Shown here in pieces: positions 1 to 9,340 of a DNA stretch of 24,470 nucleotides; the stretch's first letter is position 1, and each line of letters starts with the position of its first letter. The translations under genes and the position numbers were made by a program. The notes beneath the pieces were generated by a model that worked only from the letters and a program-made list of their open reading frames with translations, was not told the origin of the DNA and made no database searches. The DNA is from Lachnospiraceae bacterium (GTDB taxonomy: Bacteria; Bacillota_A; Clostridia; Lachnospirales; Lachnospiraceae), in the NCBI GenBank assembly GCA_017464645.1, contig JAFTZF010000029.1:1-24470 (forward strand), in the 5' to 3' direction.

Positions 1-5
1 AAATT

Positions 6-611
6 CTATTTTACACCCAGTTTTTCCAGCTGTGCTTTGGCGTCGGCCAGATTTTTGAACACGATTCCTTTCATACCGAGGCTCTTTGCCACCTGAATAT
101 TCAGCGGCCTGTCATCGATAAAGACCGCTTCCTCCGGCACGATGCCGTATTTGTTCAGCAGATTCTCAAAGGCTGCCACATCCGGCTTGATCAGGTGTTC
201 CCGGAAAGACAGACAGTAGCCGTCCATCAAGTCCAGAAAATCCAGCTTGTTTCCTCTCTGGTCATAAATATGCTCCGGCCAGTCGGACAGGGCGTACACC
301 TTATATCCTTTGTCCTTCAGTTCTTTTACCCAGTCATTGGCGTAGTCCAAAAGCCAGGTGCACTCTCCCAGATTCTCATAGGCAGAGCGTACCTCCTGCT
401 CATAGCCGGGAGCCGCCGCTGCAAAATCCGCAATTTCTTCCTCCATGGTAAGGAAGCCCTTGTCGTGCTCCACCCAGGCCGGATTCAGAAAGATCGCCTT
501 TTCCACAGCCTCGTAGGCCGCCTGCTCCGGCACTACCTTGCGCAGATAGGCTTCCCAGCCGTAGCCGTTCAGTACCTGTCCAATATCAAAAATCACGGTG
601 GTAATCGCCAT
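6..611 (-). CDS. HAD-superfamily hydrolase (subfamily IA-like phosphatase)
   Basis: This is a cytoplasmic haloacid-dehalogenase-fold hydrolase, probably a phosphatase on a small phosphorylated metabolite; the substrate cannot be read from sequence. From the start chosen here (201 aa), motif I is FDIGQVL with the nucleophile Asp9, motif II has Ser109 (ALSDWPEH), motif III has Lys142 (LIKPD) and motif IV is FIDDRP (Asp166/Asp167). The usual second Asp of DxD is replaced by Gly, as also occurs in YihX-like members, so this alone does not mean inactivity. A cap of helices lies between motifs I and II. An ATG five codons upstream (626) lacks a good ribosome site, whereas GGAG sits 9 nt before the ATG at 611, so 611 is preferred. 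The gene follows purA by 23 nt and is probably co-transcribed with it. The family call is firm, the function open. Confidence 0.9.
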   Translation of the reverse strand: MAITTVIFDIGQVLNGYGWEAYLRKVVPEQAAYEAVEKAIFLNPAWVEHDKGFLTMEEEIADFAAAAPGYEQEVRSAYENLGECTWLLDYANDWVKELKDKGYKVYALSDWPEHIYDQRGNKLDFLDLMDGYCLSFREHLIKPDVAAFENLLNKYGIVPEEAVFIDDRPLNIQVAKSLGMKGIVFKNLADAKAQLEKLGVK

Positions 612-634
612 AGATTGTTTCTCCATTTAAACTT

Positions 635-1912
635 TTATCTGTAAATAATATCCTTCCGTCCCGGTCCATTGGAAACCATGGTGATGGGGAATCCGATCTG
701 TTTCTCTACGAACTCCACATATTTGCGGCAGTTTTCCGGCAGATCCTCATATTTTCGGATACCGCGGATATCGCACTTCCAGCCGGGCAGTACCTCCAGC
801 ACGGGTTTTGCCTTTTCCAGCAGGAATGTGGGCGGGAACTCGGTGGTTACCTGACCATCGATCTCATAACCGGTGCAAACCGGGATCTCGTCCAGATAGC
901 CCAACACATCCAATACGGTAAAGGCCACATCGGTAGCGCCCTGCATGCGGCAGCCGTATTTGGAAGCTACACAGTCAAACCAGCCCATTCTTCTGGGACG
1001 GCCTGTGGTAGCGCCGTACTCTCCGCCATCTCCGCCTCTTCTGCGCAGCTCGTCCGCCTCTTCCCCGAAGATCTCACTGACAAAGGCACCTGCTCCTACT
1101 GCACTGGAATAGGCCTTGCATACAGTGATCACCTGTTTGATCTCATAGGGCGGAATACCTGCTCCGATGGCTCCGTAAGCAGCCAGTGTGGAGGAAGAAG
1201 TAACCATGGGGTAAATACCGTGGTCCGGGTCCTTTAAAGTACCCAGCTGACCCTCCAGCAGGACGTTTTTGCCCTCCCTGATCGCATTCCACAGATAGGT
1301 GGAGGTGTCGCAGACAAAGGGCTCTACCATCTTCTTGTATTCCATCAGCTCCTCATAGAGCGCATTTTCATCCAGAGCGGGCTTATGATACAGATTTTCC
1401 AAAATGACATTCTTCTGCTTGCACACATTGGAAATCTTCTCTCGCAGATAGCTTTCATCCGCAAACAACTCGCTGACCTGGAAACCGATTTTTGCATATT
1501 TATCAGAGTAGAAAGGCGCAATGCCCGATTTGGTGGAACCAAAAGATTTTCCGGCCAGACGCTCCTCTTCGCACTGGTCAAAGAGAATATGATAGGACAT
1601 GACCATCTGAGCCCGGTCTGACACCAGAATCTTCGGCATGGGCACGCCCTGGTCTACGATGCTCTGCACTTCTTTAAAAAGTATCGGAATATTGAGAGCC
1701 ACACCGTTTCCGATGATGCTGGTGGTATGGTCGTAAAATACGCCGGACGGAAGGGTATGCAATGCAAATTTTCCATAATCATTTACAATGGTGTGTCCTG
1801 CATTGGCTCCACCCTGAAAACGCACGATAATATCAGACTCCTGGGCCAGCATGTCGGTAATCTTACCTTTTCCCTCGTCTCCCCAGTTTGCACCTACTAC
1901 TGCTTTTACCAT
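635..1912 (-). CDS. purA: Adenylosuccinate synthetase
   Basis: PurA catalyses the GTP-dependent joining of IMP and aspartate to adenylosuccinate, the first committed step to AMP, in the cytoplasm. The 425-residue product has the usual length for the family. The N-terminal phosphate-binding loop GDEGKGK is at residues 11-17, followed by NAGHT, an IMP-loop region GSTKSGIAPFYSDKYAKIG, and near the C-terminal third TTGRPRRMGWFD, the conserved nucleotide-binding motif. The start at 1912 has GAGAGGAG placed 7 nt upstream. A near-consensus promoter lies at 1967-1995, so purA is transcribed separately from the polC operon that ends 111 nt upstream. The HAD phosphatase gene follows closely. No purine riboswitch-like structure is apparent in the short leader. 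Confidence 0.97.
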   Translation of the reverse strand: MVKAVVGANWGDEGKGKITDMLAQESDIIVRFQGGANAGHTIVNDYGKFALHTLPSGVFYDHTTSIIGNGVALNIPILFKEVQSIVDQGVPMPKILVSDRAQMVMSYHILFDQCEEERLAGKSFGSTKSGIAPFYSDKYAKIGFQVSELFADESYLREKISNVCKQKNVILENLYHKPALDENALYEELMEYKKMVEPFVCDTSTYLWNAIREGKNVLLEGQLGTLKDPDHGIYPMVTSSSTLAAYGAIGAGIPPYEIKQVITVCKAYSSAVGAGAFVSEIFGEEADELRRRGGDGGEYGATTGRPRRMGWFDCVASKYGCRMQGATDVAFTVLDVLGYLDEIPVCTGYEIDGQVTTEFPPTFLLEKAKPVLEVLPGWKCDIRGIRKYEDLPENCRKYVEFVEKQIGFPITMVSNGPGRKDIIYR

Positions 1913-1966
1913 AATATTGCTCCTCTCTAGCGGTCTTTAAAATCAGATGTTTTTGAAACGTTGTTT

Positions 1967-1995
1967 AGTATATACGTTTTTTTAAAAAATGTAAA
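1967..1995 (-). promoter_or_regulatory. purA promoter (sigma-A type)
   Basis: On the minus strand TTTACA (1990-1995) is separated by exactly 17 nt from TATACT (1967-1972), five of six matches to consensus in each hexamer. The spacer is A/T-rich. The element lies in the 111-nt gap between the polC stop and the purA start and would give a leader of roughly 45-50 nt. The assignment rests on sequence match only. Confidence 0.7.
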
Positions 1996-2023
1996 TAAAA
2001 AACCATTTCCAAAACCGATTTTT

Positions 2024-5000
2024 TTACAGATCGAATAAAGACAACTGATTGGACTCGGGCAAATCTCCCAGAAGATCCAAATCTGCCATCAGGTCTACCA
2101 CCGTCTTGGACAGCTTGCTGCGCTGCCGCAGATCGTCCTTGGACAGGAAGGGACCGTCTTTGGCTGCCTCTTCCAGCTGGTCTGCCGCCTTGTCTCCCAG
2201 ACCCTCGATGGTACTTAAAGCCGGCATGAGCTTGCCGTCAATGATCTGGAAGTGATGGGCCTTGGCCCGATAAATATCCACCGTCAGGAACTCAAAGCCT
2301 CTGGCGTACATTTCCTGCACAATATGCATGTCCTTCATGGTGTCCTGCTCTTTCTTGGTCAGGCTGTCACTGCGGCGCTTGTAGTCCGCCATATGAAAGG
2401 CCAGACGTTCCTTGCCCAGGCACATGAGCTCATAGCTGAAAGCGGAAGCTCGGATACTGAAATAGGCCGCATAGTAAGCCAGCGGGTAATTGATCTTACA
2501 GTAAGCGATTCTCCAGGCCATCATAACATACGCTGCCGCATGGGCTTTGGGAAACATGTATTTGATCAAAGTACAGGACTCAATATACCAGTCTTCCACT
2601 CCGGCTGCCTTCATGGCCTCGATCCACTCCGGCTTCAGACCCTTGCCTTTTCGCACACTCTCCATGATAGTAAAGGACAGACTGGGCTCTACGCCTGTGT
2701 TGATCAGGTACAGCATGATATCATCTCGGGTACAAATGGCTGTGGAAATGGTGGCCTTGCCCTCCTTGATGAATCGCTGGGCATTGTTCAGCCATACATC
2801 CGTACCATGAGACAGACCGGAAATACGCACCAGATCTGAGAAGGACTGGGGCTTGGCATCGCACACCATCTGAATTACGAAATCTGTACCGAACTCCGGG
2901 ATTCCAAGGCACCCTAAGGGGCATCCGTCAATATCTGCCGGCATAATTCCCAGGGCCTCGGTACTCTTGAACAGGGACATGACCTGCTGGTCATCCAGAG
3001 GAATAGTCTTGGCATCGATCCCCGTCAAATCCTCCAGCATGCGGATCATGGTAGGATCATCATGGCCCAGAATGTCCAGCTTCAGCAGGTTGTGGTCGAT
3101 GGAGTGATAATCAAAGTGGGTGGTGATGGTATCCGTGGTCATATCATTGGCGGGATGCTGTACAGGCGTGAAGGAATGGATCTCCTCTCCGTGAGGCAGT
3201 ACCACAATTCCACCGGGGTGCTGACCTGTAGAGCGGCGCACCCCTACGCAGCCCTGGACGATCCTGTCGATCTCACAGTTGCGCTTGTGATGGCCCCTCT
3301 CCTCGTAATAATTCTTTACATAACCAAAGGCTGTCTTGTCCGCCAGGGTACCAATAGTTCCCGCGCGGAAGGTCTGGCCCTTGCCGAAAATAACTTCTGT
3401 ATATTTGTGAGCCTTGGACTGATAGTCGCCGGAGAAATTCAGGTCAATATCCGGCTCCTTGTCACCCTTAAAGCCCAGGAAGGTTTCAAATGGAATATCA
3501 AAGCCCTCTTTTTTCAGAGGCGCGCCACACACCGGGCACTCCTTATCCGGCATATCGCAGCCGGCTGCGCCCGCGTATTTGCGCACTTCCTCAGACTCGA
3601 AGTCACTGTAGTGACATTGGGAGCAATAATAATGGGGCGGCAGGGGATTTACCTCGGTAATGCCCGCCATGGTAGCTACAAAGGACGATCCTACAGAACC
3701 ACGGGAACCCACCAGATAACCGTCCTCATTGGACTTCCACACCAGCTTCTGAGCAATGATATACATAACCGCAAATCCATTGGAAATAATGGAATGCAGC
3801 TCTTTTTCCAGTCGCTCCGTTACTTGTCTGGGCAATTCTGCTCCGTAGATGGAGTGTGCCTTTTCATAGCAGATGTCACGCAGGGTCTGGTCTGAATTTT
3901 CAATGACGGGCGGACACTTATCCGGCCGCACTGGAGATACCCGTTCCACCATGTCTGCAATACGGTTGGTATTGGTGATGACCACCTCTTCTGCCTTGGC
4001 GCTGCCCAGATACTGAAATTCCTCCAGCATCTCCTCCGTGGTCCGATAATACAGAGGCGCCTGCTGGTCTGCATCCTTAAAGCCCTTGCCCGCCATAATG
4101 ATCCGGCGGTAGATCTCATCCTCCGGATTCAGGAAATGCACATCACAGGTAGCCACTACCGGCTTTTCAAACTCCTCTCCCAGCCGTACGATCCGCTTGT
4201 TCAGCTCCTGAAGCTCTTCTATGGTATTGATCGGGGACTTTTCATCCCGCAGCATAAATTCGTTGTTTCCCAGAGGCTGGATCTCCAGATAATCATAGAA
4301 GTTCACCAGCCTTGCGATCTCTTCTTCGGGAGCCGAGCGCACCAGCGCCTGATACAGCTCTCCCGCCTCACAGGCAGAACCCAGGAGCAGGCCCTCCCGA
4401 TGCTTTGCAAACACGCTCTTGGGAATCCGGGGCCGCTTGGAATAATAATCCAAATGGGACCAGGATACCAGACGATACAAATTTACCCGACCAATTTCAT
4501 TAAGAGCCAGGATAATAACATGATAAGTAGGAAGCTTTTTGATAGCTTCCGCATCCAAGGTACCCAGGGCATTGACCTGATCCAGGTTTGTGACATTCTG
4601 CTGCTCCAGCATATCCAGGAATTTCAGGAAAATCTCTGCAGTACAGCCTGCATCATCCACAGCCCGGTGATGATTTTCCAGAGAAATGTCCAATGCCCTG
4701 GCTACCGTGTCCAGTTTAAATCGATTCAGGCCGGGCAGCAGTACACGAGCCAGCCCTACCGTATCCACAGCCGTATAGGCGTACGGGATCCCCTGCCTCT
4801 GACAGTTCCTGGCAATAAAGCTGGTGTCAAAGCCCGCATTGTGAGCCACCAGCACCGTTCCTTCACAGAACTCCATGAATTTGGGCAGTACATCTTCGAT
4901 CACAGGCGCATCCAGCACCATGGAATCGTTGATACCCGTCAGGTTCTCTATCTCATAGGGAATGGGGGTCTGAGGATTAACAAAGGTGCTGAACCGGTCT

Positions 5001-6496
5001 GTAACAGCTCCGTCCTCCACCTTTACCGCTCCGATCTCAATGATCCGGTTAGTCTCCGCAGAAAAGCCCGTGGTCTCCAGGTCAAAGACCACATAGGAGC
5101 CCTTCAGGCTCTGGCCTTTGGAATCCGTGACGATCTCCTTCATATCGTCCACCAGATAGGCCTCCACACCGTAAATCAGTTTGAAGCTGTCGCCCCTGTC
5201 CAGGGCATGGCTGGCTTCTGTAAAGGCCTGCACCACACCATGATCTGTAATGGCCAGAGCCGTATGACCGAAGGCCTTGGCCTGCTTCATAATACTGGTC
5301 ACATCAGAAACTCCGTCCATATCACTCATTTTTGTATGACAATGGAGCTCCACACGCTTTTTCTCGCTGTGGTCCTCCCGCTTTTTTCGAAAATCAGAGG
5401 ACTTCATAATGCCCGCCACGGAACCAATGCTCAATTCCTTATCAAAGGGATCCAGAGCACACATGCCGCGGATCTTCAGGAAGGCACCTTTTTTAATATG
5501 TTCCTTCAGGCCCGGCAGATCCTCGTTAGACACAAATATCTTGCTGCGGATGGTATCGGTAAAATCCGTCAGCGCAATGGTCAGAATGGTCCGCTCGCCG
5601 CGGATCTCCCGTTCATCCAGGGCAATGACCTGTCCATGAATGGTCACTTCTCCCATCTCTCCTACGATCTGATCCATGGGAATCAGATCATCGGGGAAAT
5701 CCTTTCCGTAAATCACATCTGGATTGTCCGAACGCTTCAGAGGTCTGCGATAGCTGCCTGCTGCCTTGCCGGCTTCTGCGGCTCCTGCAGCCTTGACAGC
5801 CCCTGCACTTCCTGTGCCTTTCCCTGCCCCTGGGCCAGCCGCAGCTTTTGCTTCTGTCACTCCTTCTTCTGCAGCTGCGCTAACACCTTCTTCTGCAAAA
5901 CCGCCTTTGGCAGACTGGTTGCGTAAGATCGATGCAATCATATCCCGGGCACGCTTCTCCACCTGCTTCTGGGCTTTGTTTTCAGATACTTCTTTTTCCA
6001 CATGCTCGGAAGTGATGCGCAGATCAAGACCGCACCGCTCCACTAGTATCTTGTGAAGTACCCGCACCAGCTCGTCCGCCGCATCCTCCTCCAGCTTGGA
6101 TACTGCCATTTTTAAATGCAATTCACCGGCAGAGGGATAGGTGATCTCCGCCTTCTGAAACAGCTGATAAGGCAAAATACTGTAATTTCGCAGCTCATAG
6201 GAAATGCTGTCCCCGTACAGACGCAGTACCTCTGCCGGCGTATACTGACTGGACAGCTCATAACGTTCGATCAGCTGCAGCTCCAGGGCTTCCCCCGGGA
6301 ACAGCTGCTTTTTCATCTTTTTTTCCAGCTTAAAAAGCTGCTCCTTGTGAAGCAGCTTTTCGCTTACCAGATAAATCCGGATCCTGGTTTTCATCCGGTT
6401 TGAAGTCACACGCTCTACCCGAACCTGGTGCAGCAGGTCGCCAAAGCCTCCTGCCTCCTCCAGAGTGGGGAATACCTCATAAAAAAGCTTCTGCAT
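2024..6496 (-). CDS. polC: DNA polymerase III alpha subunit, PolC type
   Basis: PolC is the Gram-positive replicative DNA polymerase with built-in 3'-5' proofreading, acting at the replisome. The 1490-residue product shows the expected order: N-terminal domain (about 1-170), OB-fold (about 280-365), PHP domain starting with ELHCHTKMSDMDG (about 383-395), DEDDh exonuclease inserted in the PHP domain (Asp472 and Glu474 in FDLETTG, Asp557 in AHNAGFD, HHRAVDDA near 609-616), then the polymerase with GSRGSVGSSFVA (about 930-941), a four-cysteine zinc module (Cys958, Cys961, Cys987, Cys990) and the catalytic aspartates Asp1016 and Asp1018 in EPDIDLNFSGDY. Residues about 205-248 form an Ala/Gly/Lys/Glu-rich low-complexity linker, which partly explains a length somewhat above the usual 1430-1450. 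It starts 1 nt after the ispG stop with GGGAGG 6 nt upstream, and is the last gene of its operon. No convincing terminator follows it. Confidence 0.98.
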   Translation of the reverse strand: MQKLFYEVFPTLEEAGGFGDLLHQVRVERVTSNRMKTRIRIYLVSEKLLHKEQLFKLEKKMKKQLFPGEALELQLIERYELSSQYTPAEVLRLYGDSISYELRNYSILPYQLFQKAEITYPSAGELHLKMAVSKLEEDAADELVRVLHKILVERCGLDLRITSEHVEKEVSENKAQKQVEKRARDMIASILRNQSAKGGFAEEGVSAAAEEGVTEAKAAAGPGAGKGTGSAGAVKAAGAAEAGKAAGSYRRPLKRSDNPDVIYGKDFPDDLIPMDQIVGEMGEVTIHGQVIALDEREIRGERTILTIALTDFTDTIRSKIFVSNEDLPGLKEHIKKGAFLKIRGMCALDPFDKELSIGSVAGIMKSSDFRKKREDHSEKKRVELHCHTKMSDMDGVSDVTSIMKQAKAFGHTALAITDHGVVQAFTEASHALDRGDSFKLIYGVEAYLVDDMKEIVTDSKGQSLKGSYVVFDLETTGFSAETNRIIEIGAVKVEDGAVTDRFSTFVNPQTPIPYEIENLTGINDSMVLDAPVIEDVLPKFMEFCEGTVLVAHNAGFDTSFIARNCQRQGIPYAYTAVDTVGLARVLLPGLNRFKLDTVARALDISLENHHRAVDDAGCTAEIFLKFLDMLEQQNVTNLDQVNALGTLDAEAIKKLPTYHVIILALNEIGRVNLYRLVSWSHLDYYSKRPRIPKSVFAKHREGLLLGSACEAGELYQALVRSAPEEEIARLVNFYDYLEIQPLGNNEFMLRDEKSPINTIEELQELNKRIVRLGEEFEKPVVATCDVHFLNPEDEIYRRIIMAGKGFKDADQQAPLYYRTTEEMLEEFQYLGSAKAEEVVITNTNRIADMVERVSPVRPDKCPPVIENSDQTLRDICYEKAHSIYGAELPRQVTERLEKELHSIISNGFAVMYIIAQKLVWKSNEDGYLVGSRGSVGSSFVATMAGITEVNPLPPHYYCSQCHYSDFESEEVRKYAGAAGCDMPDKECPVCGAPLKKEGFDIPFETFLGFKGDKEPDIDLNFSGDYQSKAHKYTEVIFGKGQTFRAGTIGTLADKTAFGYVKNYYEERGHHKRNCEIDRIVQGCVGVRRSTGQHPGGIVVLPHGEEIHSFTPVQHPANDMTTDTITTHFDYHSIDHNLLKLDILGHDDPTMIRMLEDLTGIDAKTIPLDDQQVMSLFKSTEALGIMPADIDGCPLGCLGIPEFGTDFVIQMVCDAKPQSFSDLVRISGLSHGTDVWLNNAQRFIKEGKATISTAICTRDDIMLYLINTGVEPSLSFTIMESVRKGKGLKPEWIEAMKAAGVEDWYIESCTLIKYMFPKAHAAAYVMMAWRIAYCKINYPLAYYAAYFSIRASAFSYELMCLGKERLAFHMADYKRRSDSLTKKEQDTMKDMHIVQEMYARGFEFLTVDIYRAKAHHFQIIDGKLMPALSTIEGLGDKAADQLEEAAKDGPFLSKDDLRQRSKLSKTVVDLMADLDLLGDLPESNQLSLFDL

Positions 6497-6497
6497 C

Positions 6498-7553
6498 TTA
6501 TGCCTCCCAATGCAGCAATTCCTGTCGTAATGCTTCCAACAACTGATTCTCCGGAACCTTACGCACCATCTGTCCCTTCCTGATCAGCATACCTTCTCCC
6601 AGACCGCCTGCGATGCCGATGTCCGCCTCTTTGGCTTCTCCCGGTCCGTTTACCACGCATCCCATAACAGCCACTTTGATGTCCAGGGGGAATTCCGCCA
6701 CCATGGTCTCTACCTGATTTGCAAGTCCGATCAGATCAATGCGGGTTCTGCCGCAGGTGGGACAGGAAACCACTTCGATTCCGCCCTTGCGCAGTCCCAG
6801 TGTTTTTAAAATCAGTTTCGCAGACTTGATCTCTTCCACCGGATCGCCCGTCAGGGATACCCGAATGGTATCACCGATGCCCTGAGACAAAATGATGCCC
6901 AGTCCTACAGCGGATTTGATATTACCGGAGGTAAGGGTTCCTGCCTCGGTAATTCCCACATGAAGGGGATAGTTGGTCTTTTCTGCAATCAGCTGGTGGG
7001 CCTTGGCACACATCATCACATCCGAGGACTTGATACTGATGACCAGATTGTCATAGTCCATGTCCTCTATCATATGTACCTTATCCAGGGCGCTTTCCAC
7101 CAGGCCTTCTGCTGTCACACCGTTATATTTCTCCACCAGTTCCTTTTCCAGAGAACCGCTGTTCACACCCACGCGGATGGGGATCCGGCGCTCCCTTGCC
7201 ACATCTACCACAGCCTTTACCCGCTCCGGTCCGCCGATATTGCCGGGATTGATGCGGATCTTATCTGCACCATGCTCCATAGCCGCAATAGCCAGCCGGT
7301 AGTCAAAATGAATATCTGCCACCAACGGAATGGATATCTGATTTTTAATCTCTGTAAGAGCCTCTGCCGCCTCCTGAGTAGGCACGGTACAGCGGATGAT
7401 CTCACATCCTGCCCGCTCCAGGCGGTGAATCTGCTCCACCGTAGAGTGTACATCTTCTGTTCTTGTATTGGTCATGGACTGAATCAGAATGGGATTGCCT
7501 CCGCCAATGACCCGGTCTTTGATGTGTATGACTTTTGTATGCTCTCTCATCAT
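6498..7553 (-). CDS. ispG: 4-hydroxy-3-methylbut-2-en-1-yl diphosphate synthase
   Basis: IspG (GcpE) is the [4Fe-4S] enzyme that reductively converts methylerythritol cyclodiphosphate to HMBPP in the MEP isoprenoid pathway, using flavodoxin or ferredoxin as electron donor. The product is 351 residues, normal for the short bacterial form with a TIM barrel and a C-terminal cluster domain. The cluster ligands are visible as Cys264 and Cys267 (SCPTCGRTRIDL), Cys299 (GCVVNGPGEA) and Glu306. The start ATG overlaps the stop of the upstream ftsW-like gene (ATGA, 7550-7553), and the polC start follows 1 nt after its stop, so the three genes are probably translationally coupled. The link with a wall-synthesis gene makes sense because undecaprenyl phosphate derives from this pathway. 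Confidence 0.97.
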   Translation of the reverse strand: MMREHTKVIHIKDRVIGGGNPILIQSMTNTRTEDVHSTVEQIHRLERAGCEIIRCTVPTQEAAEALTEIKNQISIPLVADIHFDYRLAIAAMEHGADKIRINPGNIGGPERVKAVVDVARERRIPIRVGVNSGSLEKELVEKYNGVTAEGLVESALDKVHMIEDMDYDNLVISIKSSDVMMCAKAHQLIAEKTNYPLHVGITEAGTLTSGNIKSAVGLGIILSQGIGDTIRVSLTGDPVEEIKSAKLILKTLGLRKGGIEVVSCPTCGRTRIDLIGLANQVETMVAEFPLDIKVAVMGCVVNGPGEAKEADIGIAGGLGEGMLIRKGQMVRKVPENQLLEALRQELLHWEA

Positions 7554-8794
7554 GTTAATTCTGCCACCCTTTCCTGCTTCCCTGCCTGCTCCTCGCGCTT
7601 TCTTCGGGCGTATTTTTCTACATTCAGCACGATGCCGAACTCCACAAATAAGAATACCGTAGCCGTACCGCCTGCACTGAAGAAAGGCAGAGTCACTCCT
7701 GTGGTGGGGAACAGACTGGTCACTACCATCAGGTTCAGAATCACCTGCAGCGCCACATGTCCAAACACACCGATGGACAACAGCCTTCCAAACAGGTCAT
7801 CCGCCTGCTGGGTAATGCAGTACAACCGATACAGCAGATAAATAAACATGAGAATAATAAGACCTGCTCCGAAAACGCCCAGTTCCTCACATACAATGGC
7901 AAAGATCATGTCATTGTAGGGCTCCGGGATACGTCCCAGCTTCTGAATACTGTTGCCCAGCCCTTTGCCAAACAGGCCGCCGGAGCCAATGGCATACAGC
8001 GCCTGCAGCGCCTGATAAGCCTTATCCGACTCATAGGAATAGGGATCCAGCCAGGCCAGGATCCGGGCTGAACGGAAGCCTTCACTTCCCGCATCTGCCG
8101 GAGACTGTATGAGCATATACAAATACATGCCCACAACTGCAAGCCCTGCCGCAATGACCAGTACAAAAGGCCAGTACTTGGGATGCACAAGGAAGATCAT
8201 CAGGCAGGTGATTCCTAATACGATCATAGCCGTACTCATGTTATTACTGATTTTCCAAATCAATACAAATATTACCAATGCCGGCAGCATGACAAGCACC
8301 ATAGTCTTTATGGATCTCCAGATGTTTTTCTGCTGAATGGCGCCCGCATACTTGGCTATGAAATGAGCCGAAAACAAAATCATGGCCACTTTAACAGGCT
8401 CCGCCACCTGGAACTGTCCCAATCCGGGGATCTGCAGCCAACGGGTAGCTCCATTTGCCGAAACACCTAAGCTTGTCAGCAAAAGAAGGATCAGCAGAAC
8501 AGCTACTCCATATCCGATCCACGCAAAAGGCCGCAAATAGCGGTAAGGAAAATTGGCCACCACAAACATGGCCACGACTCCCACAGCACTCCACTGCAGC
8601 TGATTTTTCAGGAAGTAAGCCGGGTCGTTGCCGAATTTTGCACTCATGCTGGCCTCATAATAGCTGGCACTGTATATCATTACCAGGCCGAAAACCATCA
8701 GAAAAATAACTGCCATAACCAGGCCCGTATCATATGTCCAAAGGTCTCGAAGCCGAAATTTAAAACTTTTCTGTTTCTTTCGGGAGTTTCCCAT
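7550..8794 (-). CDS. ftsW: SEDS-family peptidoglycan glycosyltransferase (FtsW/SpoVE/RodA type)
   Basis: SEDS proteins are integral membrane enzymes that polymerise lipid II into glycan strands together with a class B PBP. The 414-residue product has a basic, Lys/Arg-rich cytoplasmic N terminus and about ten hydrophobic segments. Family motifs seen are GLVMIYSAS (about 36-44), NGATRWLQI (about 114-122) followed by a region keeping Glu132, ARILAWLDP (about 243-251), YAIGSGGLFGKGLG (about 267-280) and EPYNDMIFAIVCEELG, where Asp295 matches the essential catalytic Asp of the family. The motifs favour FtsW/SpoVE over RodA, but division, elongation or sporulation roles cannot be separated by eye, so the symbol is tentative. 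GGAGG lies 10 nt before the ATG. It follows folA by 24 nt and overlaps ispG by 4 nt. Confidence 0.93.
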   Translation of the reverse strand: MGNSRKKQKSFKFRLRDLWTYDTGLVMAVIFLMVFGLVMIYSASYYEASMSAKFGNDPAYFLKNQLQWSAVGVVAMFVVANFPYRYLRPFAWIGYGVAVLLILLLLTSLGVSANGATRWLQIPGLGQFQVAEPVKVAMILFSAHFIAKYAGAIQQKNIWRSIKTMVLVMLPALVIFVLIWKISNNMSTAMIVLGITCLMIFLVHPKYWPFVLVIAAGLAVVGMYLYMLIQSPADAGSEGFRSARILAWLDPYSYESDKAYQALQALYAIGSGGLFGKGLGNSIQKLGRIPEPYNDMIFAIVCEELGVFGAGLIILMFIYLLYRLYCITQQADDLFGRLLSIGVFGHVALQVILNLMVVTSLFPTTGVTLPFFSAGGTATVFLFVEFGIVLNVEKYARRKREEQAGKQERVAELT

Positions 8795-8818
8795 AAATCC
8801 AATGCCTCCAATGCAAAC

Positions 8819-9316
8819 TTAAAGGGATTTTTTTCTTTCGTATTTGCAGAAGGTGAACTCCAGGTCAAAATAGGTCTTTTCTTCGCTCTGACCGGTCATC
8901 TCCCACTCAGGGTCCTCCTCTAAGTTGGGGAACCATGCATCTGCCTCATAGGCGTGGTCAATGCGTGTCACATGAGCCACATCACAATAGGGCAGAAACT
9001 GCTTGTAGATGGTATCTCCGCCAATGATATATACATCCTGGCTGTCATATTTCTTTAACTCCTCCAGCACCTCTTCTACAGAGCCGAAAAGCTGTGCGCC
9101 TTTCACCTGATAGCCTGTATTGCGGGTCAGCACCAGATTGGTGCGGTTCTTTAAGGGCAATCCGTTGGGGAAACTCTCCAGGGTCTTACGGCCCATAACA
9201 ACCACCTTGCCTGTGGTCTCGCTGCGGAAAAATTTCATATCCTCCGGAATGCTGACCAAAAGGCCTCCTTTATATCCGATCGCCCAGTTCTTATCCACTG
9301 CAACAATTAAATTCAT
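8819..9316 (-). CDS. folA: Dihydrofolate reductase
   Basis: DHFR reduces dihydrofolate to tetrahydrofolate with NADPH, regenerating the cofactor consumed by thymidylate synthase. The 165-residue product has the normal length. Recognisable parts are the N-terminal strand and loop (IVAVDKNWAIGYKGGLL), the active-site acid Asp26 in SIPEDMKFF (equivalent to E. coli Asp27), the NADPH-binding VVMGRKTLESFP, LVLTRN, and VYIIGGDTIYKQFLPYCD. The usual LPW before the helix is replaced by LLVSIP, so the Trp22 of the E. coli enzyme is absent. GAGGAG is 8 nt before the ATG. It lies 24 nt after thyA, the functional partner, and 24 nt before ftsW, in the same operon. Confidence 0.97.
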   Translation of the reverse strand: MNLIVAVDKNWAIGYKGGLLVSIPEDMKFFRSETTGKVVVMGRKTLESFPNGLPLKNRTNLVLTRNTGYQVKGAQLFGSVEEVLEELKKYDSQDVYIIGGDTIYKQFLPYCDVAHVTRIDHAYEADAWFPNLEEDPEWEMTGQSEEKTYFDLEFTFCKYERKKSL

Positions 9317-9340
9317 CTTGTTTTCTCCTCGTCTCTTTTC

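Noticed and set aside
2000..2024. Terminator after polC
   Set aside because: The sequence after the stop is A/T-rich with T runs but shows no stable GC-containing stem, so I did not call one.
4136..5926. A 596-codon open frame on the plus strand
   Set aside because: It lies fully antisense to polC, has no ribosome site or recognisable motifs, and its composition (His/Gln-rich, scattered Cys) is what the opposite strand of biased codons gives.
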